Shown piece by piece: positions 42,690 through 56,285 of a DNA stretch of 64,000 nucleotides. A program made the position numbers and the translations under genes. The stretch is from Brugia malayi (lineage: Eukaryota > Nematoda > Chromadorea > Rhabditida > Onchocercidae), in assembly GCF_000002995.4 (NCBI RefSeq), contig NW_025062479.1, forward strand, positions 15,744,721 to 15,808,720. The letters run 5' to 3'. The stretch's first letter is position 1; every line of letters begins with the position of its first letter. Under the pieces are notes generated by a model. That model was given only the letters and a program-made list of their open reading frames with translations, was not told where the DNA came from and searched no databases.

Positions 42690-45600
42690 AACGAAATCAT
42701 CAAAATTCCCAATAAAATTCAATACCATCTTTTCCTATAATGATTTCATAATTTATATCGATTTGAAATAATTCATCGAATTCATCCATATCTTATCAAA
42801 ATATTCACTATGTTATCATTTTATCAAAATAAGCATTTTATTATTTGATTTATGTTTACCCATTCAGAACCCATGTATATTCACATATCAATGTTTGATT
42901 AATAAATTAAACTGATATAAAAAGCATTAAGGAGTACTTCTCAATTAATACATTTTTTTTTTAATTTTGATGAAATATGATTTATTTATCAATGCTACTA
43001 ATATATATAGGTCATGAATAGATTTTTCGATATAATATTACTTTTTATATTATTTTTTAGAATTTTTACTTCGCATTTAACACTTTTGTTGGAATTGTTC
43101 AATAAATGAACTGATAGATCTTATTTATCAACAAATATACTGCTGTTTTTTACTATTTCTTCACTTTACAAAATTACTACTTGTTCAAGTTTATTCACCA
43201 AACAAATATGTTCTTGTTTTTGTTATTAGTGTTGCAATTATTTTTGTTGCTATTGTTGCAATTGTTATTATTGTTGCACTTGTGCAACAATTTTATACTA
43301 ACTTCCCTTTAATTTCAGTTTGTATAACCTTCTCAGTTATCTCATGCGTTTTATTATTTGGTGTTAATTTTAATTAAATTTATGTTCATGCATGCATCAT
43401 AACTTGTTGAAAGTTAAAATTTAACAACTCATTCAATCATTATAAATTTAAATGTGTTTTTCCTTTTTTTACTTCCTTTCTCCCTCTATTGTTCCTTCTC
43501 TTTTTCTTTTAGTTCTTGTTGGTGAGCAAAAAATGAGGTTTATTTTGAGAAATTTTTAATTTACAAAATATTTTTTTTCGTTGACCCAAAAAATTGCTGA
43601 ATGATTCCTTGGTTCTTGTAGACGATACAATATCAAAAAGTTTAAAATGATGGATGATGAATCCAAATTCTGAGTTAAATTTAATTTCACTTCACTTAAC
43701 TTAAACTCTTTCATAGATAATTTGTATATACAATAAACACTTAAAAAGAAAGCATTCAACTTATATTAAGCGCTTATATTAAGTTAAAATTTTAGGTTTA
43801 TCTGTACAAAAAAAAAAATTGTTTTTCATTTGAACATATTCAAATAAATAATAAATAACAGCTACAATAAAAGCAAATAAAATAAATGTTTCAATGTTTC
43901 AATTTAATAAGACAATGATTTTTAAGAAAACACAGAAAAAATGCATTTATTTAATAGTTATTAAATTTGTTTTATTATTTCAATTGGTTTGATGCATTTT
44001 AGAAAAAAATGCACAAAAAATTTTTAAATTATGTACATACACACACCTGGATACAAATTTTTTAAATGTTTCAATTTATTAAAATTTTAAATAAACTTCC
44101 GTTTACAATGTATTTTAATTCGTTTGTAATTTTCGGCTAGTAGTCAATTCAAAATGTGTTAAAATCCTACATAAATTAACAATTGTAAATTTGAAAATAT
44201 TCAATTTATAAACTTCAATAATTTCATATTGCTTATGCCTAAATTGGAATTTAAATTTGACAAACCTCTTTGATTTGATTTCAAGTTGGAATTAAATTAT
44301 GTTAATTTTATTCTGTTTTTTTCTTTTTTCAAATTTAAAATGACAAAATTAAAATTAATTATTTCTTCAACAATCATGCAGCATTACAAACATTCCAAAT
44401 AATATTGTGAGCAATAAGCAAATAATTAAATGTGATAAATGCGCCTGATAAAAAAAAAAAAGTAAATTTTACTCATGAAATAATTTAATGTTTCTTTTTC
44501 TTGCATAATTTGTTTATATAAATGTAAGACTTTACGGTTAAAAAATCAAAATTAGAAACTATATAAATTACAGCTCAAAAGCAATCAGAAACTAAGTAAG
44601 CGTAAATGTTACTGCTAAGTTGAAGTGATTCAATTTAAATGGTTGAAGTATGAGTCAGCGCAAATTTTGATTTATAAATCTTTTCAATAGTTGTGAAATA
44701 AACTTTTACCTTCATGGCTAATTAATTTTAGGAGGTCATTTGTGTGGCCTTTAAATCAAAATTTTATTAATTAATTTTATATTATGTTTTTCTAATAAAA
44801 ATGTATTCATTTCATTTTGTTTTTTTTTTTTTTTAAATAATTTTTTATCATTTTAATTCTGCAATAATTTGAAACTGTTACGTCGCTAATTACATTGAGA
44901 ATAAATTGATAATTTAACTTTTAATTTTATGCTGTAAAATGTTTCGAATATAACTTTCAATCAAGTATAATCAATTGATTAATTCAATTATTAACAAACT
45001 CATTAGCTTAAATTTATTTTATGAAAACAATTCATCCTTATTTTTTTGCTTTTGATCAATTCATAACTTATTTTTTATCATTTAATTTAAAAAAATCAAC
45101 CAAACAATTTCTTTTTACTTGAAAAAAAAATATGCAATAATACTAAATTTGCAATATACAATATTAAATTTGCAGTATTAAAATTTATTTCAAAAAGAAA
45201 GAGCGACAAAGGTTAAAAAAGAAATGAATTGGATCTGTCATAATAATAACTGTGAAAAAAAAAAATTTTTTTTAAGACCACCTTGTTAAACATGAAACAT
45301 GTTTAGATCACTGTCAACTGTTATTTTAGTAATATATATAATAGGAATTAAATATTTCAAGAAACATTCTTTTTTCAACTTTTTTTCTTCATTTTTTTTT
45401 TTTGCAATATTTTTTTTTCTTTTGTCAGTTTTCTGTATTCTTTCTTCATTTTTTTTTTTAAAAAACGAAATCATTTCGTCAAATATTCTCATAAAGTTAT
45501 GCAAAAATTATTAAAGTAATTGTACTTTGCTATGCAAAGTAAACATGTTTGATGAAATGGAAATTTTATTTAATTCTCGTTTTTTCTTCCTTATCTTTTT

Positions 45601-47272
45601 TTTATTTTCGATTTTTCTACAATAAAAATGTATTTTAATTTTAACAAGAAGGAAAAGAATTTAAACGTCTTTTTTCCATTAGCAATTAATCATCAAATGA
45701 AATTTTCATATCAATAATATCACATTTTATTTGTTTTCAAACATTTTCTGAAATCAATTCAATAGTATTATTGATTTGCTTTCAGAAAAAGAAAAAAAAA
45801 AACTGTGAGTGATAAATATAAATGGAATGAAATTTAATTTGGTTGAAACTTAAATTCAATTCAACGATATCATTCCGATTAGAAGTTAAGATTGTTTTAA
45901 GCAAAAATGAAATTTAATCGACTAATTAGTAAGTTTATACTTTATTAATGTATAGTTCAAAATATATGAAAATAAAATAAAGCAAAAAACTGTTGAAAAC
46001 CTATTATAATGAGAGACAAATTAATTAAAATAGGCCTTAGAAAATTTGTTTAAATTTCTGTTACATAAAACATATTTTAATTCAAAAATTGAATCATTAA
46101 TTTGAAAATTATTTCCGCACCAAAATAATAGCGCTCAATAACAATTCCAAGCATTGCTTTCCTTATCAGAATTATTTGGACTTTAATCGCTGATAAAAAT
46201 TCCATATTATTAAAAATTTCTATATATTAAAAAATTTATTAATAGGGTCTGAAATAATTTCTATAAAAAATTTAAATATGCTAATATTATTGCCTATAGA
46301 ATTTAAGAAATTTATGGAGTGTTCCCACTTATAAAAATTAGTTAATTACAAAAAAAATATCTTAGTAAAATTTTGAAAATTATTTTCAAATGCCAATGGA
46401 AATTTGATTAAACACAAACAGCAAAAAATGTATACACCTTAAAGTGGCAGTTTTTTAAAACTTCCAACATATTTAACTTTGTTATTTATAATTTTAGGAC
46501 AAACATTACATACAATATTTATGTATTTTCAAGGTTTTTAAATTGCTAAAAATGGATTTTTAAACTTTATGAAATTTCCTGAGTTTTAGGAATGATTTTT
46601 TTTCATTCGATTATAATTTGTATAAAACTTTTGAACTGTACAAGAAGAGACAATAAAATAGATGAACATTAATTATTTTGTATTCAATTTCAAAATACTT
46701 TAATTGATAACTAATTTTTAAATTTTCAAATTTCTAGCTTGACTCTAGCATTTATTATAGATATTGAAGTTGATTAATTATTTCAAAACAACCAAATTTA
46801 TTAACGACTGATTGCATTCAGACTGAATTGTGAACTAAGTTATGATAATCCCTCTACATAGTTAATTACAGATTCAATACAATTCGGTTACCTTTAAATT
46901 CGATTTTTAAATTTATCAAATAACTCAAATTAAAAATTTAAATTATCAATTCTACTTGCATGTTTCCATGTTCGCATTGTCTGTCAATGAAATTTATTTA
47001 ATCTTTTGAGATATTTTTATAACTATTCGCATTAATCGATAATTCTTTTATCAATTACTCATCAAAAATTTCCCACTTACATTTATAATTTGTCATTTTA
47101 TTAAACTCTTTTCAGGATTTAATAACCAAAAAGATATCAAATTTGAATGCAATTAGTAACAGAAAAAAGATTCCAGTTTACAGCAATTGGAGTAAAGTAA
47201 ATTAGAAGTAAAGCTCATTTCATTAGTATGACATTACTATCACATTAAAATTTTCAATAAAATTTCTTCGTT

Positions 47273-47334
47273 TTGACGTAATCTGTTTCCTAATCACCAA
47301 TTCGTTACGTAAATGCCACGTGATTTACGTGATG
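47273..47334. promoter_or_regulatory. ACGT-core cluster downstream of the K2P gene
   Basis: TTGACGTAAT, GTTACGTAAATG, GCCACGTGATTTACGTGATG: four ACGT cores in about 60 bases, including an E-box CACGTG. Function is a guess. Confidence 0.35.
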
Positions 47335-49716
47335 AATAGATATAAAAATCGCTGCTTATTTCTTTCATATAGATATAATATTTTTTTAATTTATATTTTT
47401 AATATTGAAAATTTTTCTGACCACAGTTTTTTTTTTCCAGTTGAAATATCGAAAAAAAGAGAAGAAAATAATGAAATGATAAAATAATGTGCTAAATACC
47501 TAATTTTATTTTTTTATTTAAAATTACTGCTGCTTTAATATCAAGATAAATTAACATTTTCAGTCAAATTTCATATTCACTTCTTTTATAAATAATTTTA
47601 TTGATTCGTTTTGTTATTATCAAATATTTTGCTTCAATATTTTTCGTAACATTATCATTTTTTTCACCTTATTTTTGTTTGTAATGATAAGAAATAGAAA
47701 AAAAAGAAAAATTTTTTTTCAAAATCTCTTTTTCACCTTTCGTTTATTTTTATTATTGACAATTTTGTAGAAAGAGAGCAAATGAGCTTCATAAATGTTC
47801 TTTAATTATTTAAAATAATAATTAAAATATGATCTAATTAATTTTCAAGTAATAATTTAAAGAATATACTGCTCAGTTTTTTTTTTTCCTTCATTTCCAA
47901 AACTTTATTCATCCTTTATCATTAATAATGACATGATTTTCCCATTTTTTTTCTGTTCCTATTGCTTTCTTATAACCATTTTCAATTTTTTCCTGTTATT
48001 ATAATTGCAAATCATTATTATTACTCAGAAATTCATTTTTTAACTGCAGCTGTTTAAAATTAAAATTAAACTGTTTCTATTTTATTAAATAAATTATCAT
48101 AACTAACAAAAACACTTTAAGATTACCATTATCTTCGAGAAAAAGTGAACAATGGTTAATCGAATATTTATTGCAGAAATATTTATTATAGTAATAAATA
48201 TAATTAGTGAAATATAGAATAAAAATTTAAATAAAATATTAGAAAGCTTAGCAATGTTAGGCATTTCATTTATGATTAAAATATTTGAATATTTTACTTC
48301 ATTCATTCAGCGATACCTGCATGAGATTCATATGCTTATGTTATATTTTCAATTCAATCTCACATATCATTCAACAGTTATTTCAATTTAAATGCAATTC
48401 AAATTAATGATAAGATTGAATCATTCTAAAACAACAATGGCATCAACAACAAAAAGAAAGAAGCTATTTAATAAAAGAATTACTTGAATTCAAATGCAAA
48501 TTCAATTACTTAAACTGTCGGTTTGCTCTATAAATTGAAAAAAAAAATTACTGAAATTTATTGTTAAAGAGATATACAATAGAATTTTCCAATTATTATC
48601 AGATATCAAGCAAATATATATGCATGCAAATGATAATCAAAATAAAAATTAAACTAAACAATTAAAAAAAAAACCAAAAACGATTAAAAATTTTGGTTAC
48701 AATTATATATTACTAAAACAATTAAATGAAAAATACTTTGATTTTAAGTTACAAGTTCTCTTATTTTAGTCATCAAATTTTTGATTTATTTAAATTGGTC
48801 TCTTTTACGATACTTCAAAATTTTTAATATTTTCGAAAAAATAACTTTCATATTTCGTTTTCATCAAAAATAACGAAATATCATATTCAACTTTTTTTGT
48901 CTTAAATACCCTTTGTATTTCTTTTTTTCCTCCCACAAGCAAAATTTCAAATAACAGCCTTTCTAATTTCTTTCGATTTCCTGAATCAAATAATGTTTCA
49001 AGTTGCACAAATTACAATGACACTTTGCAAAATAAATTAAAAAAAACTTTTTAATTTGTTTATGAAACATTTTGCTTTAAGACTTCCTAATTTACTCAAA
49101 ATCTGAAGTAATTTAAAGTAAAATGATATGGCAATGTGAGAATAATGTACAAAAAAAGAAAAAAAAATCAGAATAATTTAAATTCATTATTAAATTTGCT
49201 AACTATCATGAAATTATTAATCATTATAAAATTACTACTGGAAAAAGCAAACGGAAAAACAAAAAAAGAAAAATGATTGATTGTAACAAATTTCATTCTA
49301 TATTCTTCGCATATTCAGTCATTAGCTTAATATTTTATCATTTTTAGCATTTTATATTAAAATTTAAATTATGTACATATACATTAAATTTTAAATTATA
49401 TACACGCATACATGTATATTATAAATAATAATTTTATATTGCAAATTAGTTGTAATTTTTAAAGGATGAAAAATATTTCAGAAATATTTCAATTAGTAGG
49501 GTTTTAAATTATAGAAAGAAATATTTGCTGAAATGAAAAAATCTTTTCTTTTTTGCACTTTGCAATTTAAATTTTGGTTAATGTTTTATAAATTTTACTT
49601 AATTTAATGTAAACAAAATCAATTTTCCTTATCCTTTTTTAAACTGTCTTAATTATAACATTCCCTAGTCTTTCAAATTAATATTATTAATTATTAACTA
49701 TAATTACTAATTATTA

Positions 49717-49726
49717 TTTATTTATT
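49717..49726 (-). terminator. Candidate poly(A) signals for the K2P gene
   Basis: Two overlapping AATAAA hexamers on the minus strand about 75 nt after the TGA stop, a normal distance for a nematode 3' UTR. Confidence 0.45.
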
Positions 49727-49797
49727 TGCTTCTATTACTATTATTAAGCAAGCAAACACTCACTTATCACTTGAATTATTGTTAATATAATCAGTAA

Positions 49798-51127
49798 TCA
49801 ATTTTTTTTGTTTTCTAAATTACTCCTTGAACGAGAGTTTTCTCGAGAATTAAATGATTGCAATTTTTTAGATGATAATTGTGTTGCAGCAGTACTACCA
49901 TGTTGTAATGAAGTTTTGCGTCGACGATCTGTTATTAAATTTTCAATTCGTTTCCATTCCTTTTCATATACTTTATGAAGATTTTGAGGATCACGCGCAT
50001 GCAATTTCTTCCTTTCTTTAAATTTTCGCAACACTAAATTTTATTGTTAATAATTAGTAAAAATTAAAAAGCAAACTAAAAGTAATCATAAAATTATTAA
50101 ATCAATTAATTATTAAATAATATATTCAAAAATTTTAATATAAGTCACATAAACTTTAACATTAAACTATTTACAAAATTTAGATTTAAAAAAAACAAAA
50201 AAAAGTACACACAAAGTGTTTTATAATAAAAATATTCCAAAAATAAAATTTTGTTCATTTCTGTTTCTGTTTTTTTCATTAATTAATTAAAGTCACAAAC
50301 TTTTAATTTCTTTCGTAGTTGCTTTACTATCTTTAATAGAATTTACAGTTTCCACTACTGCCACATACTTCGATGGTTCATTTATTATTTCAAGTAGTGC
50401 CATTGTCTGTTTAATACAAATAATTATAAATGCAAAAGAAAGTTATTTTCAAAAAAAAAAAAACTAAAGAAAGAAAGAAAATAGTAATAATATAAGATTA
50501 AATTTATGGAAGACTGCCAATGATAAAGTAGTAAAATTGATAAAATTCATAAATAAATATCAATTTTTCATACTTCAATTTGCACAAAATTAGTCGCTTC
50601 GCTAATTTCATCGTATTGAATGATTTCAGTTGCAACTGTTTTTTCATCATTTTGCTGCAATAATGCAAATAATATATTTTGTTTTCTTCTTATTTTCCAA
50701 AAAAATTTTTTAAGGACTTATTATTAAAAATATAATTATTCAAAAAAAAAAATTTATCTGTCTTGATATCAAAACCTTTTTATTAATCATGAAGTTATCA
50801 TTCACTCACTGATAACTAAAAAATTGTAAATAATTGTTAATTATGAATTCCCATCATAACTCAAACGAGACTAATAGCAATTAAAATTTCATTAATTAAT
50901 GGATGAATAGGAATTTGATTTGAAAATTGATTTTTGCATCACTAAATAAATATGGTTTTCAAATTTAAAATTTTATGTATTTTTAATATTTCATCCTGAT
51001 TTTTTATTATATTTAATAATTATAATATTTTTTTCGGAGCCATAAAACTTAATAGAATGTATATTAACTAGTTATGACTACTAATTCAATTTCTGCGTCA
51101 AATCTTAACTAATAAAAATGTAAGAAG

Positions 51128-51158
<31 letters not shown>

Positions 51159-54100
51159 CATTCGAAGTGAAAGCTTTCAAGTTGTAATTATTACACTGTC
51201 AAATGCTTGAACTTCTGATGATATCGTCGAGATCGTATCTTCCATAGCAAAAAATTGATTCCTAATAAATAAATATTAAATAATTATTTGTAATCAATTA
51301 ATAATCATAAAGTAAATGATTTAATTTCACAATTGCACATTTAGATTTTATAACTTTATACAAAAAAAGAAATCTATGTATCCATTCGCTGCGATTATAT
51401 ATGAATTTTTCGAGATAGTTAATCAATATTTCAGTAAATAAAATTCTTCCTAACAAACCTTTGTAAAACTACAAAACTCATATTAATTCTATTTTCTTTT
51501 TTTTTTTTTTTTTTTTTTGAGGAAAAGATTATAATAAAATAACAACTGTAAGAAAATATTAAAATGCAATTTTTTTTCCTTCCAATAAGTTTTTTTTTAT
51601 TACATCAAATACTTTATCATACGAAAAGAAATTTTTTTTAAGAATTATTTACAATTTAAAATAAAAAGAAAGGAAAAAAGAGAAAAAAATGGGATATTTG
51701 ACATTTACTATTGCTATTGGTTAAGCAGAAATGTTTCATTTTTCTATCAAAAAAAAAGAGAGAAAAATGTCGCTTCATAAATTTTACAGTAATATTTATT
51801 TATTTTAAAAAAAAGACATTGCAAGGGAATGATTATCATTGATAAATATATCAATATTTACTAGTTTTGTCATTTTTTTAAAATTAAATTTTTTTGCTTT
51901 TTTTGAATTTTTCAAATTAATTTAAAAGCAAAAATCATTTGTTTGCAAGATAACATAATGTGATGAATTTTTATTAGAGTTGTTGTATGTAATAAAAATA
52001 TGTGTAAAGTGTAAAAACTTTTTTCATGTTGAAAAAAAAAAAAAAAAAAAAACAGCAAAAAGGAAATTTTTTCCTATAATGGCAATTAATGAAGAAAATT
52101 TTTGTTAATCCTAATTCTAACAAATAATGTTGTATTTTAAAATAGTGGAGTGATACTTAATAAAACAAACTTAATGATTAAATAATAATTAACAAGGTAA
52201 TTAAACTAATTTGGCATCCATTTTAATCGAATTTTATTTTTGCATAATTTATTTTCTTACTTAAGAAACTGTCCTAATTTAATACAATTGTTTTATTGTA
52301 AAATTGTCATTCAAAATTGTTTGCAAGATAACATAATGTGATGAATTTTTTTTTTTTTTTTTGAAAAATTTTTCAATTATAATTACAATTTCACTTACTT
52401 TTTTGATTATATGCATTGCATGAAAGTAAATTGAAGTTAATGATGATAATTTAACACTTTATGTTGGTAAGCATCATTTTAAACTTACTTAATAGTCTTA
52501 CTTAAACTTTACATTTATGCCAGTATTATGCCAATATTGCTAGCTACGCTAAATTGTTTTACTCTATGCATTGAAGCATAAAATGTATTTTAAATATGCA
52601 ATGAAACAAAATACATTTTAAAAAGTTCTTTTATTGATGACGGTGATTTGATCGTCGTTGATGATGGTGACAGTGGATTTTCTTCATCAATGAATGGAGA
52701 TGGTAGTTTACCTTCCTATAAATTATTGGAACACATTTAAATATATAATAATCTTTTTTGAAAAAGAAAAATATGAATTTTCCTCTTATCAAAAAGAGAA
52801 AACTGTTAAAGTTTAACTAACATTCTGTGCAATCGTTTCCTGGATAAGATTATCTAAATCAATTTCATCAATAACTGACGGTTCTATACCACATTTGCTA
52901 CCAACTGCATGCAATACTTCTTGTACCCTCAAACTTTAAATTATTTGATTACCCTCAAAATTTTAATTACTTGATCAATTGGAATTATTCATCATCATAA
53001 AATTTACATATATGAGTAATATCACAAACAAATAACTCCTGGCTGGAATTATAATCGGGTGTAGAAATTATAATTGTATTTGTGCCATAAACAGTTTGCT
53101 TCTAATTATCGAAAAAATAAAACAATATGGAAATGAATAAATTAGATAATAATGATATTTTTATTAAATGTAAGATTTTTTATGCTATAAAATATACCAA
53201 TAAATTTGCCTTTTTTTTCACCTTTTCTTCTATTATAATAGGAAAAAAAAATAGAGGATCTTTTACAAAACGGACGTTTTACTACCGAACCAAATTTTTG
53301 TTGCTGCAACATTTTTAATCCTTTGGCCAAAATATTGCAATTTTCTGGCATATTTTGCACCATCATCTGAATGAATCGAACAAACACATTAGTTTTACTA
53401 AAATTTCATTAAAATTCTATTGTGGCTAAAAAATAAAACTAGTAGCCAAAAAAAGGAGAAAAACACAAACATTAATCAAAACTTTTAGTTTTTTATCCAC
53501 TTTTTTTTTTTTTTGTTTTTAAAAAATCATTAATTTTTACGCTATGCCGAAATAATTTTGTAATAAATCCACAAAATATTCATTAGAAAATATAAAACTA
53601 TTTCAGATTTATATCTCAAATGAGAAATCATTTATTCAACATTTATCATTCAATTGTAGCAAAGCTGTTATGATTGTTTAGAATGTTACAATTTGTTAAC
53701 AGCGAATATATATGTGCCATTGTTTAATATCTTATCAGTTGCTTACAGTTTTATTGCTAATATCTTTCAGTCTGACAGCTAAACATATTATAATTCGATT
53801 GTACAAAGATTAATATAAGCTATTTGCTCAATTAATTTTCTTTGTTATAAAATTCTAATTACAATATTGAAATATAGTAGGGGCAAAGATTATCCAAGAG
53901 CAATAATGTAGAGCAAAGATCCTTCAAAAGTGATAGCTCTCTTTACTCACTCTAATATGCACCTTGTTATAAGCCATTGTTTACTATTCCTGAAGTTAAG
54001 CATCAATATATTTAATTCATTTTCAAAACAATGGTGAAATGAATAAACAATAACAACTATAAATCAAAATAGAATTAGTGAACATTTAGTGAAAAATGAT

Positions 54101-56254
54101 GACTACTTGGCATAATTAAATATTCATTTTGTTCAAATGTTTCTTATTACTGTAGCAATATGATATTGTACGATATAGACAATAGAGCTATTGTCAACGT
54201 TAATGAATTATGACAAACAATAAGCTCATACTGATAAGATGTAAAAGAAGCTCATATAGCGTGCTCAGACATTAACTGTTAATTTTATAATTAAAATATT
54301 AAAATAGCTAAATGGAATAATGCTTCTTTTACATCTTATCAATTGTCATTATTATTAATTGCAATGATATGATACCAACCAAACAAACCGCTCCATTACT
54401 TTTTATTTAAAAAATTCAAATTTATCTAAAAGACCATGTCTTCTCATGTTCAAGGAAGTTACACGACATTGTGAAGTTACTAGTTATTCAGAGCAATATT
54501 TATGATTTATTTACCAACAGAAAGACAGCCTAAAAACAAAATCAAAAATCGCTGAAATTCCAGCTTGATATTCAAACTAAACTTGAAGTGTCGAAAAAAC
54601 CAAATTATAATGCGTGGAAATAAAATTATATTAAATTCAAAGAATTATAAATTGTCTCATTTATACATTCCTTAGACACATATTTCAATCTCACATTGAA
54701 AACATTTATCCAACATTCATTTTTTAATTATAACTGAGCTTATTTGCATTATTACAGTTTGTTAACAAAAAATATATGTTGGAATTTGTCTCCAGTTAAA
54801 TCGTTTACAATTATTGGCTCTTATTTAGTTGACCTCATTTGTTGTTGTTTGTCGGTTCCTTACTAACTGTAAATTATATTTAAATTTGACAGGGCTAACA
54901 GTAACAGTTCATCATTTAGTTGAACCCTTTGCAGTTTGTTAAGTCATTACTCACATCTCATTGTTGATATTATAAATTAATGCTTATTATATAAAGAGTT
55001 ACACCCTTTGTCTGCATGAGGTTTTCCGGATAACAATCTTTTCTGGATTTACTGTTTCCTGAAACTTTCTAATATTGTGCAATAACTTCGACCAACAATA
55101 ATCTTTATATCAATTGCTTTTTCTACAAAACATTCCTTATTCGGCTCTATAATTTAGACTATTTTCACGCCATGCAAATCAACCATACCGATCTGTGCCC
55201 TACAACACATCAAAAATAGCCTCTGTAAATTCCTTTTTTTTTTAACAAAAGTACCAACAATTAGTTGATTGAAAACAACTTGGAGGAACTGTCGTCAAAG
55301 AAGAACTGTTTGCTCCCTTAGCCATTCTGTTTTGTCTTAAAAGCAGTAGCAGTGACTTTAAGGCATCAAGAATAACTGATGAAACTACCTAGCACAGAAG
55401 ATTCAGTAACTACAGTGAAAATAGGAGAGCAAAAGCCATGTCTGAAAACCTTTACTCAGCTGAAATGACCTTTTCCATTCCCACAAATAAAACCATCATT
55501 TTAAATGATGATCTGAGTACTTTCAATCTCTAACCCAATGCTAGTCGTAGAGTTCAAATTTAACACATCATTCAACAATTAATTAAAAGCGAACTGATCG
55601 TAGCCCAAAATTGTTTAAGAAACTATCAAACTTATGCAGCGGATGAAATATAGTAAAGACCTAATAAAAAGGTCTAATATTCTAAGCTAAATTCAAGAAA
55701 TTATTACAAGTTACTGGGAACATCACAAGCTTCTATCTTTGTGAAATTAATACAAGAAGAAAAAAGAAAATTCCGACTGATCAAACTACCAAAGTATTGT
55801 TTTTCTGCCTATTGTCGATAAAATTCCTTTAAGAATACTTCAAATATATTAATACCCAGTATCGCAAAAACATTTCTATCTGAAAGTTGAAATGATTTCA
55901 AAGCTATTTACAAGCTATCACACACACACACACACACGCACACACACAGCATTCTTAGACAAACTCTTAAAAATATGAGAAAAAATATTATGTTACATTT
56001 GTTTGACCTCATATTTTGAGAAAGTTTCTCAAAATGATCATCAGGTTTGCATCAGAAGCAGCTTGGTCAATTGAAATACAGCAGTACACACTTTGAGTCC
56101 TTCTTAATAATCAGTGTTTGTATCACCGATTCTGTTCACAATTTCCTTTAGTACGATATTTCAGAGGGTATCGACGAGTGGTGAAGATGGAGACCTATTT
56201 AATTTCAGGCCATTGAAAGTTGACAGCAAAACTCTGAAGCATTTTACGCAAGAA

Positions 56255-56285
<31 letters not shown>

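Larger units (their letters stand above)
28131..49716. other. 21-kb gene-free flank upstream of the Sox gene
   Basis: No recognisable coding sequence between the Sox start and the 3' end of the K2P gene. It contains microsatellites, triplet-like tracts, a G+C-rich island (35.63-36.11 kb), a shorter G+C-richer patch (31.9-32.0 kb) and several palindromes. Given that a Sox gene lies at its edge, long-range regulatory sequence is a reasonable inference, but no element can be proved. Confidence 0.6.
49798..53101 (-). other. K2P cytoplasmic tail exons 9-15
   Basis: Seven short exons whose ends fit in one continuous frame: 53101-53008, 52916-52822, 52715-52615, 51261-51195, 50654-50574, 50406-50301, 50033-49798. 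They encode residues 341-599: an acidic stretch (IEPSVIDEIDLDNLIQE), an S/P/T-rich stretch (ENPLSPSSTTIKSPSS), more acidic sequence (NDEKTVATEIIQYDEISEA) and a basic end (LRKFKERKKLHARDPQ). I recognise no domain; Ser/Thr-Pro pairs could be phosphorylation sites. That they form one tail is inferred from splice-phase agreement. A separate small downstream gene is the alternative. Confidence 0.65.

Noticed and set aside
53127..53318. 63-codon plus-strand frame
   Set aside because: Overlaps K2P exon 8 in antisense and is Phe/Lys/Ile rich; the minus-strand reading is the conserved one.
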